A stretch of DNA of 64,000 nt from Pseudomonas sp. FP1742 (GCF_030687145.1 NZ_CP117460.1:3906001-3970000); one strand, 5' to 3'; counted from the first letter of the stretch, positions 1 through 9,398 are shown. Notes: generated by a model from the sequence alone, not told the origin. A program made the numbers and translations.

Positions 1-678
1 CGATGTTTGCGGGTAACGCTTGAACAATAACCTGGCCTGCTCATAAGCGCGTTCGCGGGTCCAGCCGCCATACACCAACTGGCGCAACCGCACTTCAGGG
101 TGTTCGGCCAATGCCCGCATCATGCCCTGCTCACGCTGTTGCGCGGCGGGCGTGATTTTCAGGCCGGAAAAGGCCAACAGATCGATGACCTCACCAGGCG
201 CGACCGGGCCATGCAGGCGAATCAGTTCCTTGAGCATCAGGTAGCCGCCCTCCTCATTGTTGGGCACCAGGCTACCCAGCCAGTCGGGATACTTGCCAGG
301 CTGGGCGCCGAGCAGGCGCATCTGGTCGGCGGTCAGGCCGTTGTTGACCAAAAACAGCTTCACGCCGCTGCCTTGAGCCAGGCGCAGGATTTCGGGGGCG
401 ACATACAGTTCGTTGGAGAACACCAGATAGTCCGGCCGACTCGGCCCTTGCAGCGCTTCGCGGGCCTGCTCGAGTGTGGTCTCGGCGTTTCGCTCGGCAT
501 ATTGGATATGCAAATCCATGCCCAGGTCCTTGGCCGCGGCCTGCATGAACTGCGAGTAACTGACCCAGAATGTCTCTTGAGAGGTCCCGGGATTGAGAAA
601 CAATACGGACGCCGCCTGGGCACACGGTCCCAGGACCGCGCCAAGCGCCAGCACTACACCGCAGAAGAACTTCAACAT
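1..678 (-). CDS. Periplasmic substrate-binding protein, ABC sugar-binding type (partial, 3' end outside window)
   Basis: The minus strand is open for 226 codons from ATG at 678 to the window edge, so the C-terminus is missing. It begins with a Sec signal peptide (positive start, hydrophobic GVVLALGAVLG, AQA-A cleavage site near residue 22). A type-1 periplasmic-binding fold follows, with SVLFLNPG as the first strand and helix and DYLVFSNELY and VKLFLVNNG as later strands. By family it would bind a small solute in the periplasm, either for an ABC importer or for a sensor protein. No permease or ATPase is visible here, so the ligand and partner are unknown. The ribosome site is weak (a G-run about 13 bases upstream). 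Confidence 0.75.
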   Translation of the reverse strand, partial: MLKFFCGVVLALGAVLGPCAQAASVLFLNPGTSQETFWVSYSQFMQAAAKDLGMDLHIQYAERNAETTLEQAREALQGPSRPDYLVFSNELYVAPEILRLAQGSGVKLFLVNNGLTADQMRLLGAQPGKYPDWLGSLVPNNEEGGYLMLKELIRLHGPVAPGEVIDLLAFSGLKITPAAQQREQGMMRALAEHPEVRLRQLVYGGWTRERAYEQARLLFKRYPQTS

Positions 679-759
679 TGATCGCCCGAGCCCCCGAAAA
701 TCCGCGGCGCATTATAGCCAGCGAAGTCCCTTGAAACGGCGCTTATTCCGGCTTTTAGT

Positions 760-773
760 CCGACAATTGTCGG
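760..773. promoter_or_regulatory. Perfect 14-bp palindrome, possible operator
   Basis: CCGACAATTGTCGG is a perfect palindrome with no loop. It lies 82 bp upstream of the binding-protein start and 23 bp beyond the end of the mini-protein gene, next to a second GC-rich inverted stretch (GCGCCGGGCCCGG). A loopless palindrome suits a dimeric repressor site better than a terminator. No regulator gene is adjacent, so this is only a candidate. Confidence 0.25.
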
Positions 774-795
774 CGCCGGGCCCGGACGGGGTCGT

Positions 796-909
796 TTATT
801 GATGGCTGACCCAGAATACCGCCGTACCCACGACCAGGATGATCAGGAACAAAATCGCCCAGGCATCGACCGTGCTATCGCTTTTCCTTGCTTTGGTTGG
901 GTTGCTCAT
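796..909 (-). CDS. 37-residue single-pass membrane mini-protein
   Basis: A 37-codon gene starts at ATG 909, preceded by a good GAGGCG ribosome site. The protein has a charged N-terminus (SNPTKARKSDSTVD), one transmembrane helix (AWAILFLIILVVGTAVFW, residues about 18-35) and a short SHQ tail. The same frame stays open upstream across cysI, but that extension is antisense shadow: the clear ribosome site and compact helix support the short form. It lies divergently from cysI. It resembles the small one-helix proteins that are common and uncharacterised in Pseudomonas, and no function can be read from it. Confidence 0.6.
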   Translation of the reverse strand: MSNPTKARKSDSTVDAWAILFLIILVVGTAVFWVSHQ

Positions 910-1200
910 TGCATCGCCTCTTGTCGGTTTTATCGGTGATTGCATAAAGACACGAGCACAGTTAAGACGATGATTGCCCGCACCACAAATGTGGGTTTTA
1001 TAACCATGAATTTCATTAGTCGTTTTGGTTCTTTGCATATACTCAAACATCACTTTTGCGCATAACTGCAAACTGGTATCTTGCGTCGGCTCCGTTGGGA
1101 GTGCGCGGCCGTGCGCGCAGAATTGCCGAGGCAGTATCGGACGAAGGCTTGCGATCACGCAGCTGTATCCGACCAGCCCAAGCCTGAGAACAGGACTTAT

Positions 1201-2859
1201 ATGTACGTATACGACGAGTACGATCAGCGGATCATCGAGGACCGCGTCAAGCAGTTCCGTGATCAGACCCGACGCTATCTGGCAGGCGAGCTGAGCGAAG
1301 AAGAATTCCGCCCCCTGCGCCTGCAAAATGGCCTTTATATCCAGCGTTTTGCCCCGATGCTGCGGGTGGCGGTGCCTTATGGCCAACTCACTTCGCGCCA
1401 GACGCGAATGATGGCCAAGATTGCCCGCGACTATGACAAGGGCTACGCCCACATCAGTACCCGGCAGAACGTGCAGTTCAACTGGCCGGCCGTGGAAGAC
1501 ATCCCGGACATCCTGGCGGAACTGGCGACCGTGCAGATGCACGCGATCCAGACCAGCGGCAACTGCCTGCGCAACGTCACCACCGACCAGTTCGCCGGTG
1601 TCGCCGCCGACGAATTGATCGACCCGCGGCCATGGTGCGAAATCGTCCGTCAGTGGACCACGTTCCACCCGGAATTCGCCTACCTGCCGCGTAAATTCAA
1701 AATTGCCATCAACGGTTCGACGTCCGACCGTGCGGCCATCGAAGTCCATGACATCGGCCTCGAGCCAGTGCACAACGCCGCAGGCGAACTGGGCTTCCGT
1801 GTGCTGGTCGGTGGCGGCCTGGGCCGTACTCCAGTGGTGGGCGCGTTCATCAACGAATTCCTGCCGTGGCAGGACCTGTTGAGCTACCTCGACGCCATTC
1901 TGCGGGTCTACAACCGCTACGGCCGTCGTGACAACAAGTACAAGGCGCGGATCAAGATTCTGGTCAAGGCCCTGACACCTGAAGTGTTCGCACAAAAAGT
2001 CGACGCGGAAATGGAACACCTTCGCGGTGGCCAGACCACGTTGACCGAGGCCGAAGTGCATCGCGTGGCCAAACACTTTGTCGATCCGGACTACAAGGCC
2101 CTGGAAAACCAGGCGGCCGAACTGGCCGACCTCGACAAGCAACACCCGGGCTTCGCCCGCTGGCGTGTCCGCAACACCCTGGCCCACAAAAAGCCAGGTT
2201 ACGTCGCCGTGACGCTGTCCCTGAAACCGACCGGTGTTGCGCCGGGCGACATTACCGACAAACAGCTCGATGCCGTTGCCGACCTCGCCGACCGTTACAG
2301 CTTCGGTCAACTGCGCACCTCCCACGAGCAGAACATCATTCTGGCCGACGTTGAGCAGTCCCAACTGTTCGCGATGTGGGGCGAGTTGCGCGAGCAAGGC
2401 TTCGCCACGCCGAACATCGGTTTGCTGACCGACATCATCTGCTGCCCTGGTGGCGATTTCTGCTCCCTGGCCAACGCCAAGTCGATCCCGATCGCCGAAT
2501 CCATCCAGCGCCGTTTCGACGACCTGGACTACCTGTTCGACATCGGCGAGCTGGACCTGAACATCTCCGGTTGCATGAACGCCTGCGGTCACCACCACGT
2601 CGGCCACATCGGCATTCTCGGGGTGGACAAGAAAGGCGAAGAGTTCTACCAGGTGTCCCTGGGTGGCAGTGCCAGTCGCGATGCGAGCCTGGGCAAGATC
2701 CTCGGCCCGTCCTTCGCCCAGGAAGCCATGCCTGATGTGATCGAGAAGCTGATCGACGTGTACGTCGAACAACGTACCGAAGACGAGCGCTTCATCGACA
2801 CCTATCAGCGTATTGGCATCGACCTCTTCAAGGAGCGCGTCTATGCAGCGAATAATTAA
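1201..2859 (+). CDS. cysI: Sulfite reductase, hemoprotein (beta) subunit / nitrite-sulfite reductase
   Basis: This 552-residue protein reduces sulfite to sulfide in cysteine biosynthesis, using siroheme and a [4Fe-4S] cluster. The duplicated ferredoxin-like halves are visible, with the siroheme-binding STRQNVQFNW motif near residue 90. The cluster ligands are Cys415 and Cys421 (CCPGGDFC) and Cys458 and Cys462 (CMNAC). I chose ATG 1201 (MYVYDEYDQ) because family members begin there; the open frame extends upstream without a good start. The next gene, of the DUF934 family, overlaps its end, which is the usual Pseudomonas arrangement. CysB control is likely from the pathway, but no site was identified. 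Confidence 0.93.
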   Translation: MYVYDEYDQRIIEDRVKQFRDQTRRYLAGELSEEEFRPLRLQNGLYIQRFAPMLRVAVPYGQLTSRQTRMMAKIARDYDKGYAHISTRQNVQFNWPAVEDIPDILAELATVQMHAIQTSGNCLRNVTTDQFAGVAADELIDPRPWCEIVRQWTTFHPEFAYLPRKFKIAINGSTSDRAAIEVHDIGLEPVHNAAGELGFRVLVGGGLGRTPVVGAFINEFLPWQDLLSYLDAILRVYNRYGRRDNKYKARIKILVKALTPEVFAQKVDAEMEHLRGGQTTLTEAEVHRVAKHFVDPDYKALENQAAELADLDKQHPGFARWRVRNTLAHKKPGYVAVTLSLKPTGVAPGDITDKQLDAVADLADRYSFGQLRTSHEQNIILADVEQSQLFAMWGELREQGFATPNIGLLTDIICCPGGDFCSLANAKSIPIAESIQRRFDDLDYLFDIGELDLNISGCMNACGHHHVGHIGILGVDKKGEEFYQVSLGGSASRDASLGKILGPSFAQEAMPDVIEKLIDVYVEQRTEDERFIDTYQRIGIDLFKERVYAANN

Positions 2860-3337
2860 AAACAACGAGGTGGTCGACGAAACCTGGCACTTGCTGCCCA
2901 AGGACGCGACCCTCGACGGTATTTCCAACTGCGACGACCTGATTGTGCCGCTGGCCCTGTGGCGCGAGCACGCTCACGCCCTCAAGGCCCGCGACGGCGG
3001 CCTGGGTGTATGGCTGGACGCCGATGAAGAAGCCGAAGAAATCGGTGACGACGTGGCACAGTTCCAGGTTATCGCCTTGAACTTCCCGGCTTTCACCGAC
3101 GGGCGCAACTACTCCAACGCTCGCCTGCTGCGAGACCGTTATGGTTTCAAAGGCGAACTGCGAGCAATCGGTGATGTGCTGCGTGACCAGTTGTTCTACA
3201 TGCATCGCTGCGGTTTCGATGCGTTTGCCATTCGCGCCGATAAAGACCCGTACGAAGCCCTTGAGGGTCTCAAGGACTTCTCGGTGACCTATCAGGCCGC
3301 CACCGACGAACCTCTGCCACTGTTCCGTCGCCGTTGA
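2843..3337 (+). CDS. DUF934 protein, partner of sulfite reductase
   Basis: A 164-residue soluble protein starts at ATG 2843 and overlaps the last 17 bases of cysI, implying translational coupling. The sequence (DLIVPLALWREH, GVWLDADEEAEEIGDD, FTDGRNYSNARLLRDRYGFKGELRAIGDVLRDQLFYMHRCGFDAF split over the middle of the protein) is typical of DUF934, which follows cysI in many proteobacteria. It has no signal peptide or membrane segment. Its biochemical role is not established; the fixed linkage suggests it helps assemble sulfite reductase or deliver electrons to it. A large antisense frame over it is a shadow. Confidence 0.88.
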   Translation: MQRIIKNNEVVDETWHLLPKDATLDGISNCDDLIVPLALWREHAHALKARDGGLGVWLDADEEAEEIGDDVAQFQVIALNFPAFTDGRNYSNARLLRDRYGFKGELRAIGDVLRDQLFYMHRCGFDAFAIRADKDPYEALEGLKDFSVTYQAATDEPLPLFRRR

Positions 3338-3345
3338 TCGTCTCA

Positions 3346-3371
3346 CCTTGAGCCCCTTCCGGGGTTCAAGG
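3346..3371. terminator. Hairpin between convergent cysI-DUF934 and DUF6543 genes
   Basis: CCTTGAGCCCC and GGGGTTCAAGG form an 11-bp stem with one G-T pair and a TTCC loop, in the 42-bp gap between two convergent genes. The T-tract after it is poor (TTCTCCCTTT), so this is a moderate, probably bidirectional terminator. Confidence 0.5.
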
Positions 3372-3379
3372 TTCTCCCT

Positions 3380-6300
3380 TTACTGTGCGTCTATCGGAAA
3401 CGGCTGTCCCATGGCCACCCAGTCCCGATAAAGCCGGGCCCGGTCTTCAAGTGCCTTGAACAACGTAAACGGGTTTTCCGGATCGATCTGAGCCGCCTCA
3501 ATCTCCTGAACCAACTGCGTTTGCAATGCCACTGAAGCGTCGGCTTCACCGAGCATCCGCCACACCCTCGCCTGCAGCGACAGATAGTCGACGCGGAAAT
3601 CCGCCGTCAGGCTCATGCCGTCGATGAATCTCAACAAACGAGTACCCTGCGGGCTCGCCGCCAGCCTCTGCCAGATCAAGCGCCGGGCTTCCCGTTGCCC
3701 GTCATCGACTTCATGCAGCCATTCATTGACGTTGCCGTAGCCTGCGCCAGGCTCGCTCAACCACAGGTTGATCCCGGTCCGCCGTCGGTGATCCACGAGG
3801 CGTAACAACGTATCCTCATCCGTCATCGGATTGCCCTGCAACAGCAAACGGTCCATGGCGATTCCCTGGTTCATCACGGACGGTGGCACGCGGGCGATGT
3901 GGTTATTACGCAGGTCCAGGGTCATCAGATAAGGCTGATCCAGGATGCCTATCGGGCAGGTGCTGATCCGGGTGTTTCTCAGGATGAGCTGGCGCAAGTC
4001 GTTCATTCCTTGCACCAAAGGCGGAACATTCAACGGGTTGTCGCTCAAATCAAGCGCTTGCAAGTGCGTCAGATCCGTCAGTTGAGCAGCGGCGCGCTCA
4101 CTGAACGTCAGATTCGTCGACCTGAGGTTCAGCGAAACCAGCTGTCGCATCCGGCTGATCGCACGAGGCAATGCATATTCTGCGACGCCTCCGGGGTTGA
4201 ACTGACTCAGGTTGGTATTTTCCAGGTTCAGCGTTTCAAGATTCGGAAAATTCTCGAGAAACCCGTCCAGACTCTCTATCGCGGTCAGGTGAAAGCTACG
4301 CATCGATAACTCGATCACGTTATTGAGCCGAACATTCAACGCGGGCAAGCGGTGGTGGTTTTCAAAGTCGAGGTCCAGCCTGACGCCACGTATTTGTTCT
4401 CCCGGCAAGAGAATAGCTTGCTGCGGCCTGCGCTGTTGCCAAATGGCCATCAGCTCTTGCGCCAGCTCGGTGCGGGTCGTTCGCTCGGACTGCATTTCAG
4501 TTGCAAGCAGCTGGACGTTAAAGGCTTCTATTTGCGCAGCGTTCATCCCCGCCGCATCGGGTTCGCCAGCGACCAGAAAGTCGATATCCATCTCATGGAT
4601 GTCACCTGCCGCCTGATCTATGTAGCCGGTCAGGTCGGTGTCGAGTTGCTGCAGTTGCTGCTTCAGCCATTCAATGTGTGCCTGTGCCCCTGCACCTTCC
4701 CGCTGAAGCACCGCATCGGCCTGAGCGTTGGTGAAGTCCGGATAAACCTCCTTGAGCTGCATCCTCATCATCTCGTGGGTCAAGGCCTCGGCCTGGGGCG
4801 TTCCCGGAAATCCGCCGCCGCTGAGTCCGTGGGCATCGAACGGCAACCCACCGTCCATTCTTTGCAGCCCGAGGATCACTTGTGACCGGGGCAACGCCTG
4901 GTCGCTGATGGCCAGTCGTAGCTCGTCGACTGAACCAGGCGACGTCAGGTGCAGCGCTGAACGGTCGTCGTCCGTCAACACACCGAGAAGCGCCGTATAA
5001 AAGTCTGTCGGCGAGCCCTGATGCAGATAGTGGTGTCCGATTCTGACCAGGCGCCGGACATCCGCGGCCTCCTGCGCGCCAATGCGGTCCAGCACTCGCC
5101 CCGCGACGGACCGATCAAGAACATCGATCCGCAGGTTCCGCGGCCAGCCCGGCAGGTTTTGCAGCGAATGCAAGGCCAGGATGTCCGAGTCCGGGCTCGC
5201 CACCGAACGCAGATAAAGACCTTCATAAGCACGATTGAGCCGCACATGCTGCTGGTATTGCCGCGCCTTGCTGTCCAGACGCGTGAACACTTGCCTGAAC
5301 TCGGTCACATCGGGGGCTTGCCGGATGTCCACGCCATAGCGGTCGAGCATTTGTTCGATGGCACCTTTGGGCAGCGTCGGGTATTGCTGCTGGAACAGTC
5401 GCACCCATTCATGTTCCGACTGCTGAAGTGCAGCGTAGCTACTGTTGAATTGCTCAGGCGTGCCGGCCGCCCCCAGATCCTGATCGATCTTGAAGCGACT
5501 GATCGTATCCGCCAGTAAAGGTGTCGGTGGACGCCCCGCCTGCATCAGTCGCAGCATGTCATCGTCAATCACACTGACCTTGCCGATCTGCGCCAGGACT
5601 TCATCGCTCAAAGACGCCACAGACGGGCCGATTCCGCGGATCAGCGCCACGCGGGAGGACTGCATGGAAACCGATGGCTCGGGCGTCGGGGCAACGGCGA
5701 TTTCCGAAGACGGGTGCACTGACTCAACGGCCGTTTCATCCTTCAGCGCCGCCTGTGCGCCGATCGGCAGCGCATTAAGCAAACCGAACACGGTGCGCGA
5801 CACGCCCTCCGACCGTTCACGTGGTGTTTTACCGTTTACCGCCTGATCAAGACCGTAACCGGCGTCAATAAGCCCGGCCAGCGCCAATACGCCTTCGCCT
5901 CCCGGGACGAATAACGCCAATGGCCCGAACCGGTTGATCCATTGCACCACCGGTTCGACAACCGCACTTAAATTGTCACGATTGACCTGTGCATCAGTAC
6001 GAATGCTTTCGATACTCGCGCAGGCAGCCTGCTTCATCGTCAGCACCAGTTGCGCAAACGGATCGGTCGCCGATGGCGGATTGTCGTAGCCAATGTAATC
6101 GGCGGGGTCCCAGTAGCCGTCGTTATTGAAAAAACCGGCGTTGTTGGTCAGCCGATGCATCGCGGGGTACTGCGCCATGCCGTCCAATGCCGTCAGCACA
6201 CCCGCATGAAACGTACCGTCCTGGCGATCATCTTCGGCAAAATGGGCGGCCAATGCCTGTTTTGTCTCGCTGAGCTTGCCCTGCGCGACAACCCATTGGT

Positions 6301-7222
6301 GCAGTTGAGTGGCATCGGTGAATTCGTGCAGCGGGGAAGAATTGCCAGGGATGTACAGCAGCACTCGGGTATTGGCAGTGTCACGGAACGCCCAGATATC
6401 TGTTGCGGTGTAACGGTATAGCTTCAAACGGCCGGCCCTGACGGACAAAGGGGTGCGCGTCGCCGCTTGCAGTTGCTCGATGGTCAGCGTTTCCCATGCC
6501 TGACCGGATGGCAATCCGGCCGCCTCCATCGCGAGCTGAAGTCCTTTTTGCGACAGGCAACGCTCCTTGAACTGCAACCAGGCCGTCATCACAAACGCGG
6601 CTTTGACCGAGGTCCTCAAGGCGTACGGACTGGACGCAGTGAGCACCTCATCAGAGGGCCAGGCCTGATCAAGATAGGCCTCGTACACGCGCTTGAAGTC
6701 CAGCTCCCAGACCCATTTCTTGAAATCGGCCGGCCTCAGCTTCAGTTGTGAGGCGGGGCCGTAAGTCTGCGGCGCCGTTTGTCGATAGATGCCTTCATAG
6801 GTGTCGTGATTGCCGCTGCCGTAATCGGCGAACTCATCGACATGCTCGACAATCCGCACCGCCGGTCCGACGTCCGGCGGTGTGTACAGACCAAAGGCGG
6901 TTTCAGCAAAGCGCCCGTCCCCAACCGCCTGGTAATTTGAAAGCAGCGCTTGCAGCAGCGACCGCGAGTTCGCCACCTGGCCCTGCTGGAAACCGTTCGC
7001 TTCAGGGTGGCCCTTGTAGTGGTAATCGAGGGTGACCATCAAGGTCGTTTGCGGGTCGATGTCCTGCCCCCATTTTTCCTTGATCAGACGTTCGCCCAAC
7101 TGGCCGGGGGTTTGGGGGAGAGCGATGTCCAGTGCAGCTTTCAGTTCGTCGCGCATTCGCAGCGATGGGGCCGGATGTGGGGCGGCAACGTGGTGAAGGA
7201 GCTCATTCATGGTGCAATCCAT
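3380..7222 (-). CDS. Very large DUF6543 (dermonecrotic/RTX-toxin-like) protein with leucine-rich repeats
   Basis: About 1,280 residues, and the largest gene here. The N-terminal two-thirds matches the DUF6543 / dermonecrotic-toxin membrane-localisation type seen in Pseudomonas. Leucine-rich repeats occupy roughly residues 960-1120 (for example LETLNLENTNLSQF, LVSLNLRSTNL, LQALDLSDNPLNVPP, LMTLDLRNNHIARVPP). The C-terminal tail resembles the start of a NEL E3-ligase domain (DFRVDYLSLQARVWRML) but ends before any Cys-containing CxD motif. The hydrophobic segment PLALFVPGGEGVLALAGL lies near residue 430. No signal peptide is seen. Alternative starts are TTG 7231 and ATG 7210; none has a strong ribosome site. 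By family it could be an effector or toxin acting on host or rival cells; export route and target are unknown. Confidence 0.8.
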   Translation of the reverse strand: MDCTMNELLHHVAAPHPAPSLRMRDELKAALDIALPQTPGQLGERLIKEKWGQDIDPQTTLMVTLDYHYKGHPEANGFQQGQVANSRSLLQALLSNYQAVGDGRFAETAFGLYTPPDVGPAVRIVEHVDEFADYGSGNHDTYEGIYRQTAPQTYGPASQLKLRPADFKKWVWELDFKRVYEAYLDQAWPSDEVLTASSPYALRTSVKAAFVMTAWLQFKERCLSQKGLQLAMEAAGLPSGQAWETLTIEQLQAATRTPLSVRAGRLKLYRYTATDIWAFRDTANTRVLLYIPGNSSPLHEFTDATQLHQWVVAQGKLSETKQALAAHFAEDDRQDGTFHAGVLTALDGMAQYPAMHRLTNNAGFFNNDGYWDPADYIGYDNPPSATDPFAQLVLTMKQAACASIESIRTDAQVNRDNLSAVVEPVVQWINRFGPLALFVPGGEGVLALAGLIDAGYGLDQAVNGKTPRERSEGVSRTVFGLLNALPIGAQAALKDETAVESVHPSSEIAVAPTPEPSVSMQSSRVALIRGIGPSVASLSDEVLAQIGKVSVIDDDMLRLMQAGRPPTPLLADTISRFKIDQDLGAAGTPEQFNSSYAALQQSEHEWVRLFQQQYPTLPKGAIEQMLDRYGVDIRQAPDVTEFRQVFTRLDSKARQYQQHVRLNRAYEGLYLRSVASPDSDILALHSLQNLPGWPRNLRIDVLDRSVAGRVLDRIGAQEAADVRRLVRIGHHYLHQGSPTDFYTALLGVLTDDDRSALHLTSPGSVDELRLAISDQALPRSQVILGLQRMDGGLPFDAHGLSGGGFPGTPQAEALTHEMMRMQLKEVYPDFTNAQADAVLQREGAGAQAHIEWLKQQLQQLDTDLTGYIDQAAGDIHEMDIDFLVAGEPDAAGMNAAQIEAFNVQLLATEMQSERTTRTELAQELMAIWQQRRPQQAILLPGEQIRGVRLDLDFENHHRLPALNVRLNNVIELSMRSFHLTAIESLDGFLENFPNLETLNLENTNLSQFNPGGVAEYALPRAISRMRQLVSLNLRSTNLTFSERAAAQLTDLTHLQALDLSDNPLNVPPLVQGMNDLRQLILRNTRISTCPIGILDQPYLMTLDLRNNHIARVPPSVMNQGIAMDRLLLQGNPMTDEDTLLRLVDHRRRTGINLWLSEPGAGYGNVNEWLHEVDDGQREARRLIWQRLAASPQGTRLLRFIDGMSLTADFRVDYLSLQARVWRMLGEADASVALQTQLVQEIEAAQIDPENPFTLFKALEDRARLYRDWVAMGQPFPIDAQ

Positions 7223-7343
7223 TGCAGTCAATTCAGGCCTGTCACCCTACCCCACCTGACTCCTCACGAAAGCGCGACCGATCGACAATGGCATTAGGAA
7301 AATTCGTTATGTTCGGAAGGAGCGTGGACACCTTCTGCAGGGC

Positions 7344-7374
7344 AAAAAAAACCGTGGGCAATCCACGGTTTTTT
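7344..7374. terminator. Bidirectional rho-independent terminator
   Basis: CCGTGG (7352-7357) pairs with CCACGG (7363-7368) across a GCAAT loop, flanked by A7 on one side and T6 on the other. It stops minus-strand transcription leaving sohB and would also work on the plus strand. Confidence 0.85.
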
Positions 7375-7397
7375 ACTGACGATGATGCCCTGTACGG

Positions 7398-8420
7398 TTA
7401 CCAGAAGCGTTGCTGGGTCAACCGGCTCCACCAGCTCAGCAATACGCGATCGACCGAACCGCTGGCCGCCATGCCAATGCGTTCCTGCAGGCTTTTGCGT
7501 TCGGCGTAATGCAAGTGATAGAGCTCGGACTGTTTGGCACGTTCAGCGAGGTATTCGTCGCTGGTCTTGAGCTCGTCCACCAGTTGCTTGTCGAGTGCCG
7601 AAACACCGAGCCAGATTTCCCCGGTGGCGACTTCGTCGATAGCCAGTTGCGGGCGATAGCGGGAAACGAAGTTCTTGAACAACTGGTGGGTAATGTCCAG
7701 TTCTTCCTGGAATTTCTCCCGGCCCTTCTCGGTGTTTTCGCCAAACACCGTCAGGGTGCGCTTGTACTCGCCCGCCGTCAGCACTTCGAAGTCGATGTCG
7801 TGTTTCTTCAGCAGGCGATTGACGTTGGGCAACTGCGCCACCACGCCGATCGAGCCGAGAATCGCGAACGGTGCGCTGATAATCTTCTCGCCGATGCACG
7901 CCATCATGTAGCCACCACTGGCCGCCACCTTGTCGATACATACGGTCAATGGCACGCCGGCGTCACGGATCCGCGCCAGTTGCGAAGACGCCAGGCCATA
8001 GCTGTGGACCATGCCACCGCCGCTTTCCAGGCGCAGCACCACTTCATCCTTGGGTGTGGCGAGGGTCAGCAATGCGGTGATTTCGTGGCGCAGGCTTTCT
8101 GTGGCTGACGCCTTGATGTCACCGTCGAAATCCAGCACGAATACCCGCGGTTTGGCCTCGGGTTTCTTCTTTTGCTTTTTCTCGGTTTTCGCCTGGGACT
8201 TGCGCAAGGCCTTGAGCTGGTCCTTGTCGAGCAAGGTTTGCTCCAGGCGTTCACGCAGCCCTTTGTAGAAATCATTGAGTTTGCTGACTTGCAGCTGGCC
8301 GGGCGACTTGCGCCGACCTTTGCTGCGCAACGCCGCAAAACTGGCCAGGACCACCAGAATGGCGATCACCAGGGTCACAGTCTTGGCCAGGAAAATGGCG
8401 TACTCGGACAAAAGCTCCAC
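7398..8420 (-). CDS. sohB: SohB, inner-membrane signal-peptide-peptidase-family serine protease
   Basis: This 340-residue protein belongs to peptidase family S49. It has one N-terminal membrane anchor (AKTVTLVIAILVVLASFAAL, residues about 12-31), a basic linker rich in Lys (KTEKKQKKKPEAKP, near residue 85), then the protease domain facing the periplasm. The nucleophile is Ser168 in KVAASGGYM. The general base is probably a Lys in the NTEKGREKFQEE stretch. SohB is thought to degrade signal peptides and misfolded periplasmic proteins. It is transcribed alone, with a terminator directly behind it. Confidence 0.9.
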   Translation of the reverse strand: MELLSEYAIFLAKTVTLVIAILVVLASFAALRSKGRRKSPGQLQVSKLNDFYKGLRERLEQTLLDKDQLKALRKSQAKTEKKQKKKPEAKPRVFVLDFDGDIKASATESLRHEITALLTLATPKDEVVLRLESGGGMVHSYGLASSQLARIRDAGVPLTVCIDKVAASGGYMMACIGEKIISAPFAILGSIGVVAQLPNVNRLLKKHDIDFEVLTAGEYKRTLTVFGENTEKGREKFQEELDITHQLFKNFVSRYRPQLAIDEVATGEIWLGVSALDKQLVDELKTSDEYLAERAKQSELYHLHYAERKSLQERIGMAASGSVDRVLLSWWSRLTQQRFW

Positions 8421-8623
8421 AGGGACTCCTTCACTACGATGCGCGGCATAAACACGCGCGGGACACCTCCAGCATACCCATGCGCCGGCCCGAGGACCAG
8501 TCGAGAAACCTCTGGCAACAGGCCTGTAACGGGCATTTCAAACAAGCGTATGTTTTTTCATTGACAGCTCACCGTCATCCCCATAACCTCGCCAAACCTT
8601 CAACGTACCGGGATGACGCGGAC

Positions 8624-9334
8624 GTGGGCAGCATCTATTTGATTCGACATGGCCAGGCCTCCTTTGGTGCAGACGATTATGACGTTCTGTCGCCGACCGG
8701 TATTCGTCAGGCGGAAGTCCTCGGCCGGCACCTGGCCGAACTTGGTGTCAGCTTCGATCGCTGCCTGTCGGGCGACTTGCGCCGTCAGCAACACACGGCC
8801 AACAGCGCGCTGGAACAATACGCCGCCGTTGGTTTGCCGGTGCCGACGCTGGAAATCGATTGCGCCTTCAACGAATTCGACGCCGACGCGGTGATCCGCG
8901 CCCTGCTGCCGGCCATGCTGGAAGACGAGCCCGATGCGCTGGACATCCTGCGCAACGCCGCGCAAAACCGTGCCGAGTTCCAGCGCATCTTCGCCCTGAT
9001 CATCGAGCGCTGGCTCGCCGGTACCTACGACACCCCGGGGCTGGAAAGCTGGCTGGGCTTCGTCGAGCGCGTACAGGCCGGTCTGCATCGATTACTCGAA
9101 CAAGCCGACAACACCCAGAAAATCGCCGTATTCACCTCCGGCGGCACCATCACCGCCCTGCTCCACCTCATTACGCAAATGCCTGCCAGGCAGGCTTTTG
9201 AACTGAACTGGCAAATCGTCAACACCTCGCTCAACCTGCTCAAGTTTCGTGGTCGCGAGGTGGCCCTGGCTTCCTTCAACAGTCATGCGCACCTGCAACT
9301 GCTGAAGGCCCCGGAACTCATCACGTTTCGCTGA
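8624..9334 (+). CDS. Histidine phosphatase (phosphoglycerate mutase-like) family protein
   Basis: 236 residues. The RHG motif lies at the very N-terminus (IYLIRHGQASFG), giving the catalytic phospho-histidine near residue 8. A second conserved region (VFTSGGTITALL) occurs near residue 170. I take the GTG at 8624 as the start, since the RHG motif should lie a few residues in and the open frame upstream is low-complexity. Members hydrolyse small phospho-metabolites or phosphoproteins; the substrate cannot be told here. It is followed 64 bp later by an SCP2 gene in the same direction, so the two may be co-transcribed. Confidence 0.85.
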   Translation: MGSIYLIRHGQASFGADDYDVLSPTGIRQAEVLGRHLAELGVSFDRCLSGDLRRQQHTANSALEQYAAVGLPVPTLEIDCAFNEFDADAVIRALLPAMLEDEPDALDILRNAAQNRAEFQRIFALIIERWLAGTYDTPGLESWLGFVERVQAGLHRLLEQADNTQKIAVFTSGGTITALLHLITQMPARQAFELNWQIVNTSLNLLKFRGREVALASFNSHAHLQLLKAPELITFR

Positions 9335-9398
9335 GTCCGGACTATTGTGACCCTGGCTGTAATCACCCAGCTCTTATTATCCAAGAAAGGATCGAACC

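Noticed and set aside
910..2928. Long minus-strand open frame antisense to cysI
   Set aside because: It is the codon shadow of a strongly conserved GC-rich gene; only its last 37 codons (796-909) have a proper start and a protein-like sequence.
2828..3346. Minus-strand frame opposite the DUF934 gene
   Set aside because: Antisense shadow without ribosome site or recognisable motif.
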